This document shows, one piece after another, positions 35,283 through 45,288 of a DNA stretch of 64,000 nucleotides. The stretch lies in NCBI RefSeq assembly GCF_018130615.1, contig NZ_JAFCKB010000006.1:1-64000 (forward strand), written 5' to 3'. The stretch is from Bradyrhizobium manausense. Lineage in GTDB: Bacteria; Pseudomonadota; Alphaproteobacteria; Rhizobiales; Xanthobacteraceae. A program made the position numbers and the translations under genes. The notes beneath the pieces were generated by a model. It was not told where the DNA came from. It saw nothing but the letters and a program-made list of their open reading frames with translations, and did no database searches. Numbering within the stretch: position 1 is the stretch's first letter; every line of letters starts with the position of its first letter.

Positions 35283-38200
35283 GTGAGCTATTCCTCGAGC
35301 ATCCAAACGCTGTTCTCCGGGCCATCCACCACCAGCACGTCTCCCCCGTACAACGGTCTCGCCATTGGGCCGAACTATGTCGTGATGGTCGAGGGGTCGA
35401 GGATCGAATGGACGGACCTGACCGGCGGATCCCCAACGCTCCAGTCTGTCTATAGCTTCTTCTCGCCGTTATCGCCCACCGGCGGCCTCTATGATCCGCG
35501 TGTCATATACGACAGCGTCAATCAGCGCTTTGTCGCGATTATGCAGTACCTAGCGCCGGGCGGGACCGCGACCAGCATCGATATTGCGGTCTCCAAGGAT
35601 GCCAATCCCAACGACGGCTGGACCTTCTCGCAGCTCAATACAACCGTCACACTCGGCGGCCAGACAACCGGCTCCGATCGGCCGATGCTGGCGGTCGATG
35701 GTTCGAACGTCTACATCAGCGCGCCACAGTACAATCTCAGTGCGTCCGGTTATGCCGGTACGGAAAATTGGATCATCGGCGATACAGCCGGCGCTGGCGG
35801 CGGCATCTATGGCGGCGGCACGTTGAGCTTGACCACGAGCGAGGTCATGTCGTCGAGCCAGGGCATCTTCGCCGTCGCATCCGGCAGCAACGGCAAGACT
35901 TACTATGCCAGCGATTTCTCCAGCGGAGGTCAGATCGTCGTTGCCTTGCAGACCTACGACAAGGCCACGAATACGTTCAGCACCACCAGCACGGTCAATC
36001 TCGGCAATATCGACCAGGGTGGCGCCTACACCGCCCAGCAGTTGGGGACGAGCCTTCTGCTCGACGGCGGCGATAAGCGGATTGCCAGCATGGTCTATGC
36101 CAACGGCTTCCTCTACGCCGTGGCCGAGATGAAGCCGAGCGGATCCAGCGTGCCTCTGGTCCATTGGTTCAAGATCGACGTCAGCAATCCCAATGCTCCT
36201 TCCCTCGTGGCGCAAGGCGACATCTCCGGCGCCGCAATCGGCACCAGTGTCGCGACGTTCAATCCTTCGATCGCGGTGGACGCAGCGGGCGATATCATCA
36301 TCAATTTTACCGCCAGTGGACCGAACATGTACCCGGCGGACTACTACGTCTTCCAGGGGGGCGGCGACCCCACGGGTTCGTTCAGTGCGCCCGTCCTGTA
36401 TCAGGCGAGCACCAGTTTCTTCAACTCGGGCGACGGATCCAGCGTGCAGCGCTGGGGCCTCAATTCATCGGCGACGGTCGACCCGAATAATCCGAACTCG
36501 TTCTGGATCTCGAACGAATATGTCGCCAACGGCTGGTGGCAGACGTCGGTCGCCCGCATCGCCATCCAGGGTTCAGCCGCAATCCCACCGACGGTTTCTT
36601 CGATCGTGACATCGGGCTCCGGCATCACCAGCGGGGCCGGCGATCTCAATGCCGGCAAGGCGGTCACACTGACGGTCAACTTCAGTGCAGCCGTGACGGT
36701 CAACACCAGCGGCGGAACGCCGACGATCACCCTCAACGACGGCGGCACGGCGACCTACACCGGCGGTTCGGGGAGCACCGCGCTCACCTTCAGCTACACG
36801 GTTGCGGCGGGGCAGACGACTGCCGATCTCGCCATCTCATCGTTCAACCCCAACGGCGCGACCATCGTCGATGGCAGCGGCACTGCCGCCAACCTCGCGG
36901 GGGCCGCCAATTACAATCCGGCCGGTATCCTGCAGATCGACACCACGGCGCCGACGATTGCCTCGATCGTGGCTTCCGGCACCGGCATCACCAACGGCAC
37001 CGGCAGCGTGAGCACCGGGCAGGCCGTCACCTTGACCGTCAATCTCAGCGAGGCGGTGACGGTCAGTACCAGCGGCGGCACGCCGACGCTCACGCTCAAC
37101 GATGGCGGTACGGCGAGCTACACCGGCGGCTCGGGCGGCACCGCGCTCACCTTCAGCTACACGGTTGCGGCGGGGCAGACGACTGCCGATCTCGCCATCT
37201 CGGCCATCAACCTCAACGGTGCAACCATCAACGACGGAGCCGGCAACGCCGCGAACTTGTCGGGCGCCACCAACTACAATCCCGCGGGCACCCTTCAGGT
37301 CAACTCGAGCACCGCCACCAAACCCAGCCACATCGTCGTCCTTTCCCTGGAAAACGAGAACTACTCCGACATCGTAGGTAGTTCCCAGGCGCCTTACCTG
37401 AACTCGCTGATCGCCCAGGGGATGTTGCTCACCAACTATAACGGTGTGACCCATCCGAGCCAGCCCAACTACATTGCCCTGTTTTCCGGCTCGACTCAGG
37501 GCATTACCAACAACGGCACGTTTCCACAGATTCCGGCCAGCGTACCGACGTTGGCAAGCACGCTCGCCGCCAGCGGTTACACCTTCGGCGGTTACGCCGA
37601 AACCACGGCCGATCCCGAACGCCAGCCTTGGATCCACTTCGCCAATTCGGTCAACACCGCTCACGATTTCAGCACTTTTCCTCAGACCGCGGCCGGCTTC
37701 GCCAACCTTCCGACGGTCTCCTATGTTTCGCCCAACGACGCCGACAACATGACGCCGACCAGCGACAACGGCGGCGGGATTCCGGCGGGCGATGCCTGGG
37801 TCCAGGCCAATCTCTCTGCCTACGCGGCCTGGGCGCAGGCCAACAATTCGGTGCTGATCGTCACTTTCGACGAAAACAACACTAATCCAGCGGTGACCTA
37901 TCCCAATCACGTTGCGGCAATTGTCGTCGGCGCGGGTGTCCCGGCCGGAGCCGTCAACGATTCACCGGCGGATCCCTATTCCCTGCTTGCCACGATCGAA
38001 AGCCTTTACGGCGCTACAGCGATCGGCGCCAGCGCCGGCGTACCGGCGCTCGATTTCTATTCGGCGACGCCGGCGAGGGCGTCAACCTCGGTCACTCGGT
38101 CATTTTCCGGATTGTCCGACCCGACCAACAATCCGCCCCAAAATGCGTTGGCGGTAGGACCGAATTACATTTTCACCGCGGAGACCACTCACTACGCGAT

Positions 38201-41200
38201 AACCGACCTGAGCGGCAATCCAATCGTATCCAACGGGTCACTGTATAGCCTGTTCGCGCCGCTTGGCGGCACGCTTGACAACGCTCTCCTCGACGCGCGC
38301 GCCGCCTATGACAGTACGACCGGCCGCTACGTGGTCACCGTGGATAATTTTCAACCCGGAGGCGGGAATTTCGGCACCAATATCGATATCGCCGTGTCGG
38401 TGGATAGCAATCCGAGTCACGGCTGGTACCTGGCTTCGATCGACACGTCCAACGGCAACACGACCCAGTCGGACATGCCCTATCTGTCGGTCAGCAACGG
38501 CAAAATCTACATCTCCGCGCCCGAATTCTTGGACGCGGGAGGCGGCTACAGCAACGGCGAATTCGTCGTCAACGAAAGCAGCGTCATCGCTGCTGGAAAC
38601 CACGCGATCACGCCTGACGCCAGCACTATCGTGCCTGGGACCGCCAGTATCATGCGCAACGTCGCCGGCGACAACGGGGTGACCTACTATTTGAGCGCCC
38701 GTTCGACCGCGAGGGAAACTGCGCTCGCATATCAAACCTACGATCCGACGAATGGCTTCAGCGGGACCCAAACGATCTTCCTCGGCGACGCAGATGTGGG
38801 AGGGGGCGGAAGCAATTTCACCGTCGCGCAGTTGGGCACGACCAAGAAGCTCGACATTAACGACGGGCGCATCCAAAGCCTTGCTTACACTTCCTCCGGA
38901 GGACACAACTATGTCTACGGCGTGAGCGAAGTCATGCCGAGCGCAGGGGCGCCCGCACAAATCGAGTGGTTCAAGCTCGACGTCACCGATCCCGCGAATC
39001 CGCAATATGTCATCGGGAACGTCATTTCCGGCGCGTTCCTCGGCACGGGTGTCGCCGTGTTCAACCCTTCAATCGCGGTCGACAACAACGGTGACGTGCT
39101 CATCAATTTCTCGGCCTCAGGGCCGAACATGTATCCTGCCGACTATTACATGGTGCTCGGCGCCGGGACTTCCGCCTTCAGCGCGCCGACGCTCTACAAG
39201 GCGAGCACCACGTATCTCGATTCCGGAAGCCTGAACGACCAGCGTTGGGGGACCTATTCGACGGCAATCGCCGATCCGAACAACCCAAACGGGTTCTGGA
39301 TATCGAACGAATACGTGGCCAACGGCTGGTGGCAGACGGTGGTCGCTCAGATCGCCGTCCAGGGTTCCGCGGCAACGGCACCGACGGTTTCTTCGATCGT
39401 GACATCGGGTAGCGGCATCACCAGCGGCGCCGGCGATCTCAATGCCGGAAAGGTGGTCACGCTGACGGTGAACTTCAGTTCGGCCGTGACGGTCAACACC
39501 AGCGGCGGCACGCCGTCGCTCACCCTCAATGATGGCGGCACAGCGAGCTACACCGGCGGTTCGGGCGGTACTGCGCTCACCTTCAGCTACACGGTAGGGG
39601 CGGGGCAGAACACTGCTGATCTCATCATCTCGGCGTTCAACCTCAACGGCGCGATCATCGCCGGTGGCGGCGGCATTTCTGCCGACCTGACGGGTGCGAC
39701 CAATTCCAATCCGGCGGGCATCCTGCAGATCGACACCACGGCGCCGACAATCGCCTCGATCGTCCCGACCGGGACCGGCATCACCAACGGCACCGGCAAT
39801 GTGAGCACCGGCCAGGTCGTCACCTTGACCGTCAATCTCAGTGAGGCGGTGACGGTCAACACCAGCGGCGGCACGCCGACGCTCACCCTCAATGATGGCG
39901 GTACGGCGACCTATGCCGGCGGCACCGGCAGCTCCGCGCTCACCTTCAGCTACACGGTGGCGGCAGGCCAGACCACGTCCGATCTTGCCATCTCGGCGCT
40001 CAACCTCAACGGCGCTGTGATCAACGACGGCGGCGGCAACGCCGCCAACCTCTCAGGCGCAACCAACTACAATCCCGCCGGCACCCTGCAGGTCAACCCG
40101 ACGGCGGCGACGGTCGCCTCGATCGCGGCCTCGGGCACCGGCATCACCGCTGGTGCCGGCGATCTCAACGCCGGCAAGGTGGTCACGCTGACCGTGACCT
40201 TCAGTACGGCCGTGACGGTCAACACCAGCGGCGGCGCGCCGTCGCTCGCGCTCAATGATGGCGGCACGGCAAGCTACACCGGCGGTTCGGGGAGCACGGC
40301 GCTCACCTTCAGCTACACGGTCGTGGCAGGGCAGAACACCGCAGATCTCATCATCTCGGCGTTCAACCTCAACGGCGCGACCATCACCGGCGGCAACGGC
40401 CTTGCGGCCGACCTGACGGGTGCGACCAATTCCAATCCGGCGGGCATCCTGCAGATCGACACCACGGCGCCGACAATCGCCTCGATCGTCCCGACCGGGA
40501 CCGGCATCACCAACGGCACCGGCAATGTGAGCACCGGCCAGGTCGTCACCTTGACCGTCAATCTCAGTGAGGCGGTGACTGTCAATACCATCGGCGGCAC
40601 GCCGACGCTCACCCTCAATGATGGCGGTACGGCGACCTATGCCGGCGGCACCGGCAGTTCCGCGCTCACCTTCAGCTACACGGTCGCGGCGGGCCAGACC
40701 ACGTCCGATCTGGCCATCTCGGCCCTCAACCTCAACGGCGCGGTAATCAACGACGGCGCCGGCAACGCCGCCAACCTCTCAGGCGCCACCAACTACAATC
40801 CCGCCGGCGTCCTCCAAGTCAACCCGACGGCGACGACGGTTGCGTCGATCGCCAGTTCCGGAACCGGGATCACCAACGGCGTCGGCAATCTCAATGCCGG
40901 CAAGGTGGTCACGCTGACCGTCAACTTCAGCGCCGCCGTAACGGTCAACACCAGCGGCGGCACGCCGTCGCTTGCGCTCAATGATGGCGGCACGGCGAGC
41001 TACACCGGCGGTTCGGGGAGCGCCGCTCTCACCTTCAGTTATACGGTCGCCGCAGGCCAGAACACCGCCGATCTCATCATCTCGGCGTTCAATCTCAACG
41101 GCGCGACCATCACCGGTAGCAACGGCATTGCTGCCAATCTGACGGGTGCGACCAACTACAATCCCGCCGGCACCCTGCAGATCGACACCGCGGCGCCGAC

Positions 41201-44030
41201 GATTGCCTCGATCGTTGCGACCGGCACCGGCATCACCAGCGGTAGCGGCAATCTCAATGCCGGCAAGGTCGTCACGCTGACGGTCAATTTCAGCGAGGCG
41301 GTGACTGTCAACACCACCGGCGGCACGCCGACGCTGATCCTCAATGATGGCGGCACGGCGAGCTACGTCAGCGGCTCGGGCGGCACAGCACTCACCTTCA
41401 GCTACACGGTGGCGGCAGGCCAGAACACCGCCGATCTCATCGTCTCGTCGCTCGCCCTCAACGGCGCGACCATTGCCGACGGCGCCGGCAACGCCGCCAC
41501 TCTGTCAGGCGCCACCAACGCCAATCCGTCCGGCACGCTCAAGATCGATACGACGGCGCCGACGATCGCCTCGATCGTCGCCACCGGGACCGGCATCACC
41601 AGCGGCACCGGCAACGTGAATACCGGCGGGGTCGTCACCTTGACCGTCAATCTGAGCGAGGCCGTGACGGTCAACACCGCCGGCGGCACGCCGACGCTCG
41701 CCCTCAACGATGGGGGCTCGGCGAGCTACATCAGCGGCTCCGGCACCACAGCGCTCACCTTCAGCTACACGGTGGCGGCGGGCCAGACCACGGCCGATCT
41801 GACTATCTCGTCGCTCAACCTCAACGGCGCGATCGTCAACGATGGCGCCGGCAACGCCGCCAATCTGGCGAGCGCCACCAACTACAATCCCGCCGGCATC
41901 CTGCAGATCAACAGGCCGCCCGCGACGATTGCCTCGATCGCGACCTCCGGCACTGGTATCACCAACGGCGCCGGCGATCTCAATGCAGGCAAGGCGGTCA
42001 CTCTGACGGTCAACTTCAGTGCAGCCGTGACGGTCAATACCGCGGGAGGCACCCCGAGGCTCACCCTCAACGATGGCGGCACGGCGAGCTACACCGGCGG
42101 CTCGGGCAGCACAGCGCTCACCTTCAGCTACACGGTGGCGGCAGGCCAGAACACCGCCGATCTCATCGTCTCGTCGCTCGCCCTCAACGGCGCGACCATC
42201 ATCGACGGCAACGGCAACGCCGCCAACCTGGCGGGCGCTACCAACTCCAACCCGGCCGGAATTCTGCAGATCGACACGACGGTGCCGACAATCGCCTCGA
42301 TCGTCGCGACCGGCACCGGCATCACCAACGGCAGCGGCAGTGTGACCACTGGCCAGGTCGTCACCTTGACCGTCAATCTCAGCGAAGCCGTGACCGTCAA
42401 TACCACCGGCGGCACGCCGACGCTCGCGCTCAACGACGGCGGCACGGCGAGCTACATCAGCGGTTCGGGCAGCACCGCGCTCACCTTCCGCTACACGGTG
42501 GCAGCAGGCCAGACGACGTCCGATCTGGCCATCTCGTCGCTCAACCTCAACGGCGCCATCGTCAGTGATGGAGCCGGCAATGCGGCCAACCTGGCCGGTG
42601 CGGCCAACTACAATCCCGCCGGCACCCTGCAGGTCAATCCGACCACGACCAACACCGGCGTACCCAGCTACAGCCACATCGTCGTCGTCGTCGAGGAAAA
42701 CCACAACTATGACGAGATCGCCGGCAGCAGCCAGGCACCTTACATCAACAGCCTCATGGCCGGCGGCGCATCGCTGACCAACATGACGGCGGAGGCTCAT
42801 CCAAGCCAACCGAACTATTTTGTCATGTATGCCGGCTCGACGTTCGGCACCACCGATGACAACTCCTACAGTCTTCCCGATCCGACGCTGTACACGGTGC
42901 TGAAAGGCGCGGGTTATTCGTTCACGGGCTATGTGGACGAGGGCGGGATTGGCAGTGACTTCAATCATGACCCCTGGGTTTCATTCCCGGAGGGGCGCAC
43001 GGTTCAAACGGACTTCACCAGCTTCCCATCGCTTTTTGCCAATGGCAATTATTCGAGCCTGCCGACCGTCTCGTTCGTCATTCCCAGCGTCAGTAACGAC
43101 ATGCACAACGGGACGATCGCGCAAGGCGATACATGGCTTCAGCAAAACCTGAGCGCCTATGCTCAGTGGGCGGTCAACAACAATTCGCTGCTGATCGTGA
43201 CCTGGGACGAAAATGACGATTCGAGCTCCGAGGTTAATTCCAACAAGGTTCCTACTCTCCTGTATGGCGCCAATGTGGTGTCCGGAAATTACAGCACCGC
43301 CTACAATCACTACAATCTTCTGAGCACGATCACTGCTTCGTTGGGCCTGACCGCGCCCAACAACGCCGCGACAGCGGCTCCCATTCAAGTGTTTGGGACG
43401 CCCGCCGGGGCGGCCGCGCTGACGACGGTGGACCAGGACGCGGTGCCCGAGAGTCCGGCATTGGCCATCAGCAGCAGTTCGCTGACGGTGCAGGCCGGAG
43501 GATCCGTGCCGCTGGGCATCACCGCGACGCCCGTCGACTCCGACGATCAACTGTCGCTGAGCATCAGCGGCTTGCCAAGTTATGAGTCGATCACGGCTCC
43601 GGCCGGAAACGCCGTCACGAGCGCCCTTCAATCCGATGGAACCTACACTTGGACCATTGCTGAGGGCACCTCCGCGATAGGCCAACCGCTCACCGGGCTG
43701 ACGCTGTCGTCGAGCTATACGGGCACCGACCACCCGGTCGCAACGTTCACGGTGACGGCGAGCAACACGACCCCAGGCGAAGCCGCGACATCGGCGCCAC
43801 AGACCATGACAATGACCGATCCGCCGGCGCCTTCGCCGCTTGGCCCAAGCGTCGGTTCGAGCACGGACCCGGGGCATATCGACCATCTTGCAGCACTGAT
43901 GGATCAATTTGCAGCAGCCGGCTTCCAGGGAGTCGGCTTTGGCCCACTCCATTCGACTCCTTATCCAACAATTGGAGCAATTGGTGAGACTTCGGCCTTC
44001 CTGGCTGCTTCTCATCTTCACACAGGATGA
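35283..44030 (+). CDS. Giant modular secreted protein: two propeller-like, eleven Ig-like repeat and two phosphoesterase domains
   Basis: 2915 residues from a GTG start with GAGGGAG upstream. Layout: propeller-like domain (about 8-430), two 121-residue Ig-like repeats (436-677), phosphoesterase domain 1 (about 680-920), second propeller-like domain (about 935-1362), nine repeats (1367-2455), phosphoesterase domain 2 (about 2463-2705), and a C-terminal Ig/cadherin-like part. The phosphoesterase copies share motifs of the PF04185-type (AcpA/phospholipase C) family: LEN-x-NY / EENHNY, HPSQPNY, and LIVT[FW]DEN. There is no Sec signal peptide and I see no cysteine, which fits a type I secretion substrate; no RTX nonapeptides are present. 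It is probably a surface or matrix protein with phosphatase or phospholipase potential (inference). Confidence 0.85.
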   Translation: MSYSSSIQTLFSGPSTTSTSPPYNGLAIGPNYVVMVEGSRIEWTDLTGGSPTLQSVYSFFSPLSPTGGLYDPRVIYDSVNQRFVAIMQYLAPGGTATSIDIAVSKDANPNDGWTFSQLNTTVTLGGQTTGSDRPMLAVDGSNVYISAPQYNLSASGYAGTENWIIGDTAGAGGGIYGGGTLSLTTSEVMSSSQGIFAVASGSNGKTYYASDFSSGGQIVVALQTYDKATNTFSTTSTVNLGNIDQGGAYTAQQLGTSLLLDGGDKRIASMVYANGFLYAVAEMKPSGSSVPLVHWFKIDVSNPNAPSLVAQGDISGAAIGTSVATFNPSIAVDAAGDIIINFTASGPNMYPADYYVFQGGGDPTGSFSAPVLYQASTSFFNSGDGSSVQRWGLNSSATVDPNNPNSFWISNEYVANGWWQTSVARIAIQGSAAIPPTVSSIVTSGSGITSGAGDLNAGKAVTLTVNFSAAVTVNTSGGTPTITLNDGGTATYTGGSGSTALTFSYTVAAGQTTADLAISSFNPNGATIVDGSGTAANLAGAANYNPAGILQIDTTAPTIASIVASGTGITNGTGSVSTGQAVTLTVNLSEAVTVSTSGGTPTLTLNDGGTASYTGGSGGTALTFSYTVAAGQTTADLAISAINLNGATINDGAGNAANLSGATNYNPAGTLQVNSSTATKPSHIVVLSLENENYSDIVGSSQAPYLNSLIAQGMLLTNYNGVTHPSQPNYIALFSGSTQGITNNGTFPQIPASVPTLASTLAASGYTFGGYAETTADPERQPWIHFANSVNTAHDFSTFPQTAAGFANLPTVSYVSPNDADNMTPTSDNGGGIPAGDAWVQANLSAYAAWAQANNSVLIVTFDENNTNPAVTYPNHVAAIVVGAGVPAGAVNDSPADPYSLLATIESLYGATAIGASAGVPALDFYSATPARASTSVTRSFSGLSDPTNNPPQNALAVGPNYIFTAETTHYAITDLSGNPIVSNGSLYSLFAPLGGTLDNALLDARAAYDSTTGRYVVTVDNFQPGGGNFGTNIDIAVSVDSNPSHGWYLASIDTSNGNTTQSDMPYLSVSNGKIYISAPEFLDAGGGYSNGEFVVNESSVIAAGNHAITPDASTIVPGTASIMRNVAGDNGVTYYLSARSTARETALAYQTYDPTNGFSGTQTIFLGDADVGGGGSNFTVAQLGTTKKLDINDGRIQSLAYTSSGGHNYVYGVSEVMPSAGAPAQIEWFKLDVTDPANPQYVIGNVISGAFLGTGVAVFNPSIAVDNNGDVLINFSASGPNMYPADYYMVLGAGTSAFSAPTLYKASTTYLDSGSLNDQRWGTYSTAIADPNNPNGFWISNEYVANGWWQTVVAQIAVQGSAATAPTVSSIVTSGSGITSGAGDLNAGKVVTLTVNFSSAVTVNTSGGTPSLTLNDGGTASYTGGSGGTALTFSYTVGAGQNTADLIISAFNLNGAIIAGGGGISADLTGATNSNPAGILQIDTTAPTIASIVPTGTGITNGTGNVSTGQVVTLTVNLSEAVTVNTSGGTPTLTLNDGGTATYAGGTGSSALTFSYTVAAGQTTSDLAISALNLNGAVINDGGGNAANLSGATNYNPAGTLQVNPTAATVASIAASGTGITAGAGDLNAGKVVTLTVTFSTAVTVNTSGGAPSLALNDGGTASYTGGSGSTALTFSYTVVAGQNTADLIISAFNLNGATITGGNGLAADLTGATNSNPAGILQIDTTAPTIASIVPTGTGITNGTGNVSTGQVVTLTVNLSEAVTVNTIGGTPTLTLNDGGTATYAGGTGSSALTFSYTVAAGQTTSDLAISALNLNGAVINDGAGNAANLSGATNYNPAGVLQVNPTATTVASIASSGTGITNGVGNLNAGKVVTLTVNFSAAVTVNTSGGTPSLALNDGGTASYTGGSGSAALTFSYTVAAGQNTADLIISAFNLNGATITGSNGIAANLTGATNYNPAGTLQIDTAAPTIASIVATGTGITSGSGNLNAGKVVTLTVNFSEAVTVNTTGGTPTLILNDGGTASYVSGSGGTALTFSYTVAAGQNTADLIVSSLALNGATIADGAGNAATLSGATNANPSGTLKIDTTAPTIASIVATGTGITSGTGNVNTGGVVTLTVNLSEAVTVNTAGGTPTLALNDGGSASYISGSGTTALTFSYTVAAGQTTADLTISSLNLNGAIVNDGAGNAANLASATNYNPAGILQINRPPATIASIATSGTGITNGAGDLNAGKAVTLTVNFSAAVTVNTAGGTPRLTLNDGGTASYTGGSGSTALTFSYTVAAGQNTADLIVSSLALNGATIIDGNGNAANLAGATNSNPAGILQIDTTVPTIASIVATGTGITNGSGSVTTGQVVTLTVNLSEAVTVNTTGGTPTLALNDGGTASYISGSGSTALTFRYTVAAGQTTSDLAISSLNLNGAIVSDGAGNAANLAGAANYNPAGTLQVNPTTTNTGVPSYSHIVVVVEENHNYDEIAGSSQAPYINSLMAGGASLTNMTAEAHPSQPNYFVMYAGSTFGTTDDNSYSLPDPTLYTVLKGAGYSFTGYVDEGGIGSDFNHDPWVSFPEGRTVQTDFTSFPSLFANGNYSSLPTVSFVIPSVSNDMHNGTIAQGDTWLQQNLSAYAQWAVNNNSLLIVTWDENDDSSSEVNSNKVPTLLYGANVVSGNYSTAYNHYNLLSTITASLGLTAPNNAATAAPIQVFGTPAGAAALTTVDQDAVPESPALAISSSSLTVQAGGSVPLGITATPVDSDDQLSLSISGLPSYESITAPAGNAVTSALQSDGTYTWTIAEGTSAIGQPLTGLTLSSSYTGTDHPVATFTVTASNTTPGEAATSAPQTMTMTDPPAPSPLGPSVGSSTDPGHIDHLAALMDQFAAAGFQGVGFGPLHSTPYPTIGAIGETSAFLAASHLHTG
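36588..37313 (+). repeat. Two tandem 363-bp Ig-like repeats, first block
   Basis: Two in-frame units starting at 36588 and 36951, each encoding 121 residues of the form PT-[VI]-[SA]-SI ... GTGIT-x-G ... VTLTVN-[FL]-S ... LNDGGTA-x-Y ... ALTFSYTVAAGQTTADL ... NPAG-x-LQ. They join the first propeller-like domain to the first phosphoesterase domain. Confidence 0.9.
39381..42647 (+). repeat. Nine tandem 363-bp Ig-like repeats, second block
   Basis: Units start at 39381, 39744, 40107, 40470, 40833, 41196, 41559, 41922 and 42285. Units alternate for much of the array between a DLNAGK-VVTLTVNFS form and a VSTGQVVTLTVNLSEA form, giving a higher-order period of 726 bp. The units at 39744 and 40470 are almost identical at DNA level, which indicates recent duplication or gene conversion. 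Confidence 0.93.
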
Positions 44031-44058
44031 GCCGCGGCTCAGCGCTCGAACGTTCGCT

Positions 44059-44072
44059 TTGATCTGGATCAA
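44059..44072 (+). promoter_or_regulatory. FixK/FNR-type box upstream of the AI-2E-family gene
   Basis: TTGATCTGGATCAA is a perfect TTGAT-N4-ATCAA palindrome. Its centre is about 77 bp before the TTG start at 44142. A TAGCTA at 44096-44101 sits where the -10 element would be if the box were centred near -41.5, the usual activating position. Confidence 0.8.
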
Positions 44073-44141
44073 GCCTCAGAAGCGGGCCGCACGCCTAGCT
44101 AGCGGGTAGCATGCCGGCCGTCGAGCAGGAGGCAACAAGGC

Positions 44142-45263
44142 TTGAAAACGCTTCGCCAGCTTCTGTCCGCGGACGACATTGTCCAGCTCTTGATTCGAAT
44201 TGGATTGCTGGGACTGTTGATCTTCTGGACGTTCCTCCTCATTCGTCCGTTCGTGCCGATCCTGACTTGGAGCGCGGTGTTGGCGGTGGCGTTTCGTCCG
44301 GTCTTTGCGTGGCTCACCGAACGGCTCGGCGACCGCCCCTATGTCGCCTCGGCCGTTCTCACCGTCGTCACGCTGGGCGTCGTCATCGGTCCTGCCGCGT
44401 GGCTCGGTCTGAGCGCGGTTGAGGGCCTCAAAGATATTGCCGGCCAGATCGGCAGCGGAGATCTCGTGCTCCAGGCGGCGCCGGAGCAGATCAGGAATTG
44501 GCCGTTGATCGGCCCGCAGCTCTACGATTTATGGAATCAAGCCTATACCAACATTCGCGCGGTGTTGCGTGATGTGCTGCCGTATCTGAAGCCGATCGCC
44601 GGGATGATGCTGTCGTTCGCCGGTGATACCGGTGTTGGAATGCTCCAGTTCCTGCTGTCGGTGCTCGTCGCCGGATTCCTGCATCCATACGGGGCACAGC
44701 TTGTCGCCGCGCTCCGCGCGTTTCTGACGCGCATCGTGCCGGACCAGAGCGAGCACTTCCTGGAACTGGCGGGAGCGACCATCCGCGCAGTCTCGCAGGG
44801 CGTCATCGGCGTCGCGATCATACAGGCGCTACTCGCGGGGATCGGCTTCAAGCTTGCCGCTATCTCGAGCGCGGGGCTGCTCGCCGTCATCGTGCTGTTG
44901 CTGTCGATCGTCCAGATCGGTGCGGCCATCGTCCTTCTTCCGGTGGTGATCTGGATCTGGATGGACAAGGACGTGACCACCGCCTTGCTGCTGACGGCTT
45001 ATCTCGTCGTCGTTGGGCTGCTCGACAACGTTCTGAAGCCGCTGGTCATGGGGCGGGGGCTGGGCACGCCCACCCTGGTCATTCTGGTTGGCGTGATCGG
45101 TGGAACGCTCGCGCATGGAATCATCGGCCTCTTCATCGGTCCGATCATCCTTTCGGTCGCCTGGGAGCTTGCGGCGGCGTGGGTCCGTATTGATCGCGTT
45201 GCACCGGTGCCGCCTGACGAGGTCTGGGTTGCCGAGGCAAAAACCACCGTGATCCACCATTGA
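44142..45263 (+). CDS. AI-2E family transporter (YdiK/PerM-like membrane protein)
   Basis: 373 residues from a TTG start with AGGAGG nine bases upstream. Seven to eight membrane helices with the family pattern: an N-terminal LLGLLIFWTFLLIRPFVPILTWSAVLA, the conserved VIGVAIIQALLAGIGFKLAAISSAGLLAVIVLLLSIVQIGAAIVLLPVVIW, and DNVLKPLVMGRGLGTPTLVILVGVIGG. The family exports various small solutes; AI-2 transport itself is proven only for few members. It is the first gene after a FixK box and lies 25 bp before a K+ channel gene, so it likely belongs to the low-oxygen cassette. Confidence 0.88.
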   Translation: MKTLRQLLSADDIVQLLIRIGLLGLLIFWTFLLIRPFVPILTWSAVLAVAFRPVFAWLTERLGDRPYVASAVLTVVTLGVVIGPAAWLGLSAVEGLKDIAGQIGSGDLVLQAAPEQIRNWPLIGPQLYDLWNQAYTNIRAVLRDVLPYLKPIAGMMLSFAGDTGVGMLQFLLSVLVAGFLHPYGAQLVAALRAFLTRIVPDQSEHFLELAGATIRAVSQGVIGVAIIQALLAGIGFKLAAISSAGLLAVIVLLLSIVQIGAAIVLLPVVIWIWMDKDVTTALLLTAYLVVVGLLDNVLKPLVMGRGLGTPTLVILVGVIGGTLAHGIIGLFIGPIILSVAWELAAAWVRIDRVAPVPPDEVWVAEAKTTVIHH

Positions 45264-45288
45264 CCGCCAGCCGAACGGGGTGGAACGG

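Noticed and set aside
36588-42647. Regular repeats suggesting a CRISPR array or satellite
   Set aside because: Units are 363 bp, in frame and protein-coding, with no short repeat/unique spacer structure.
41505-42968. Long antisense open frame (487 codons) opposite the repeat region of the giant gene
   Set aside because: It mirrors the 363-bp repeats, is Arg/Gly/Asp-rich without domain features, and similar shadows occur opposite every repeat. It is a by-product of high GC and regular codon use.
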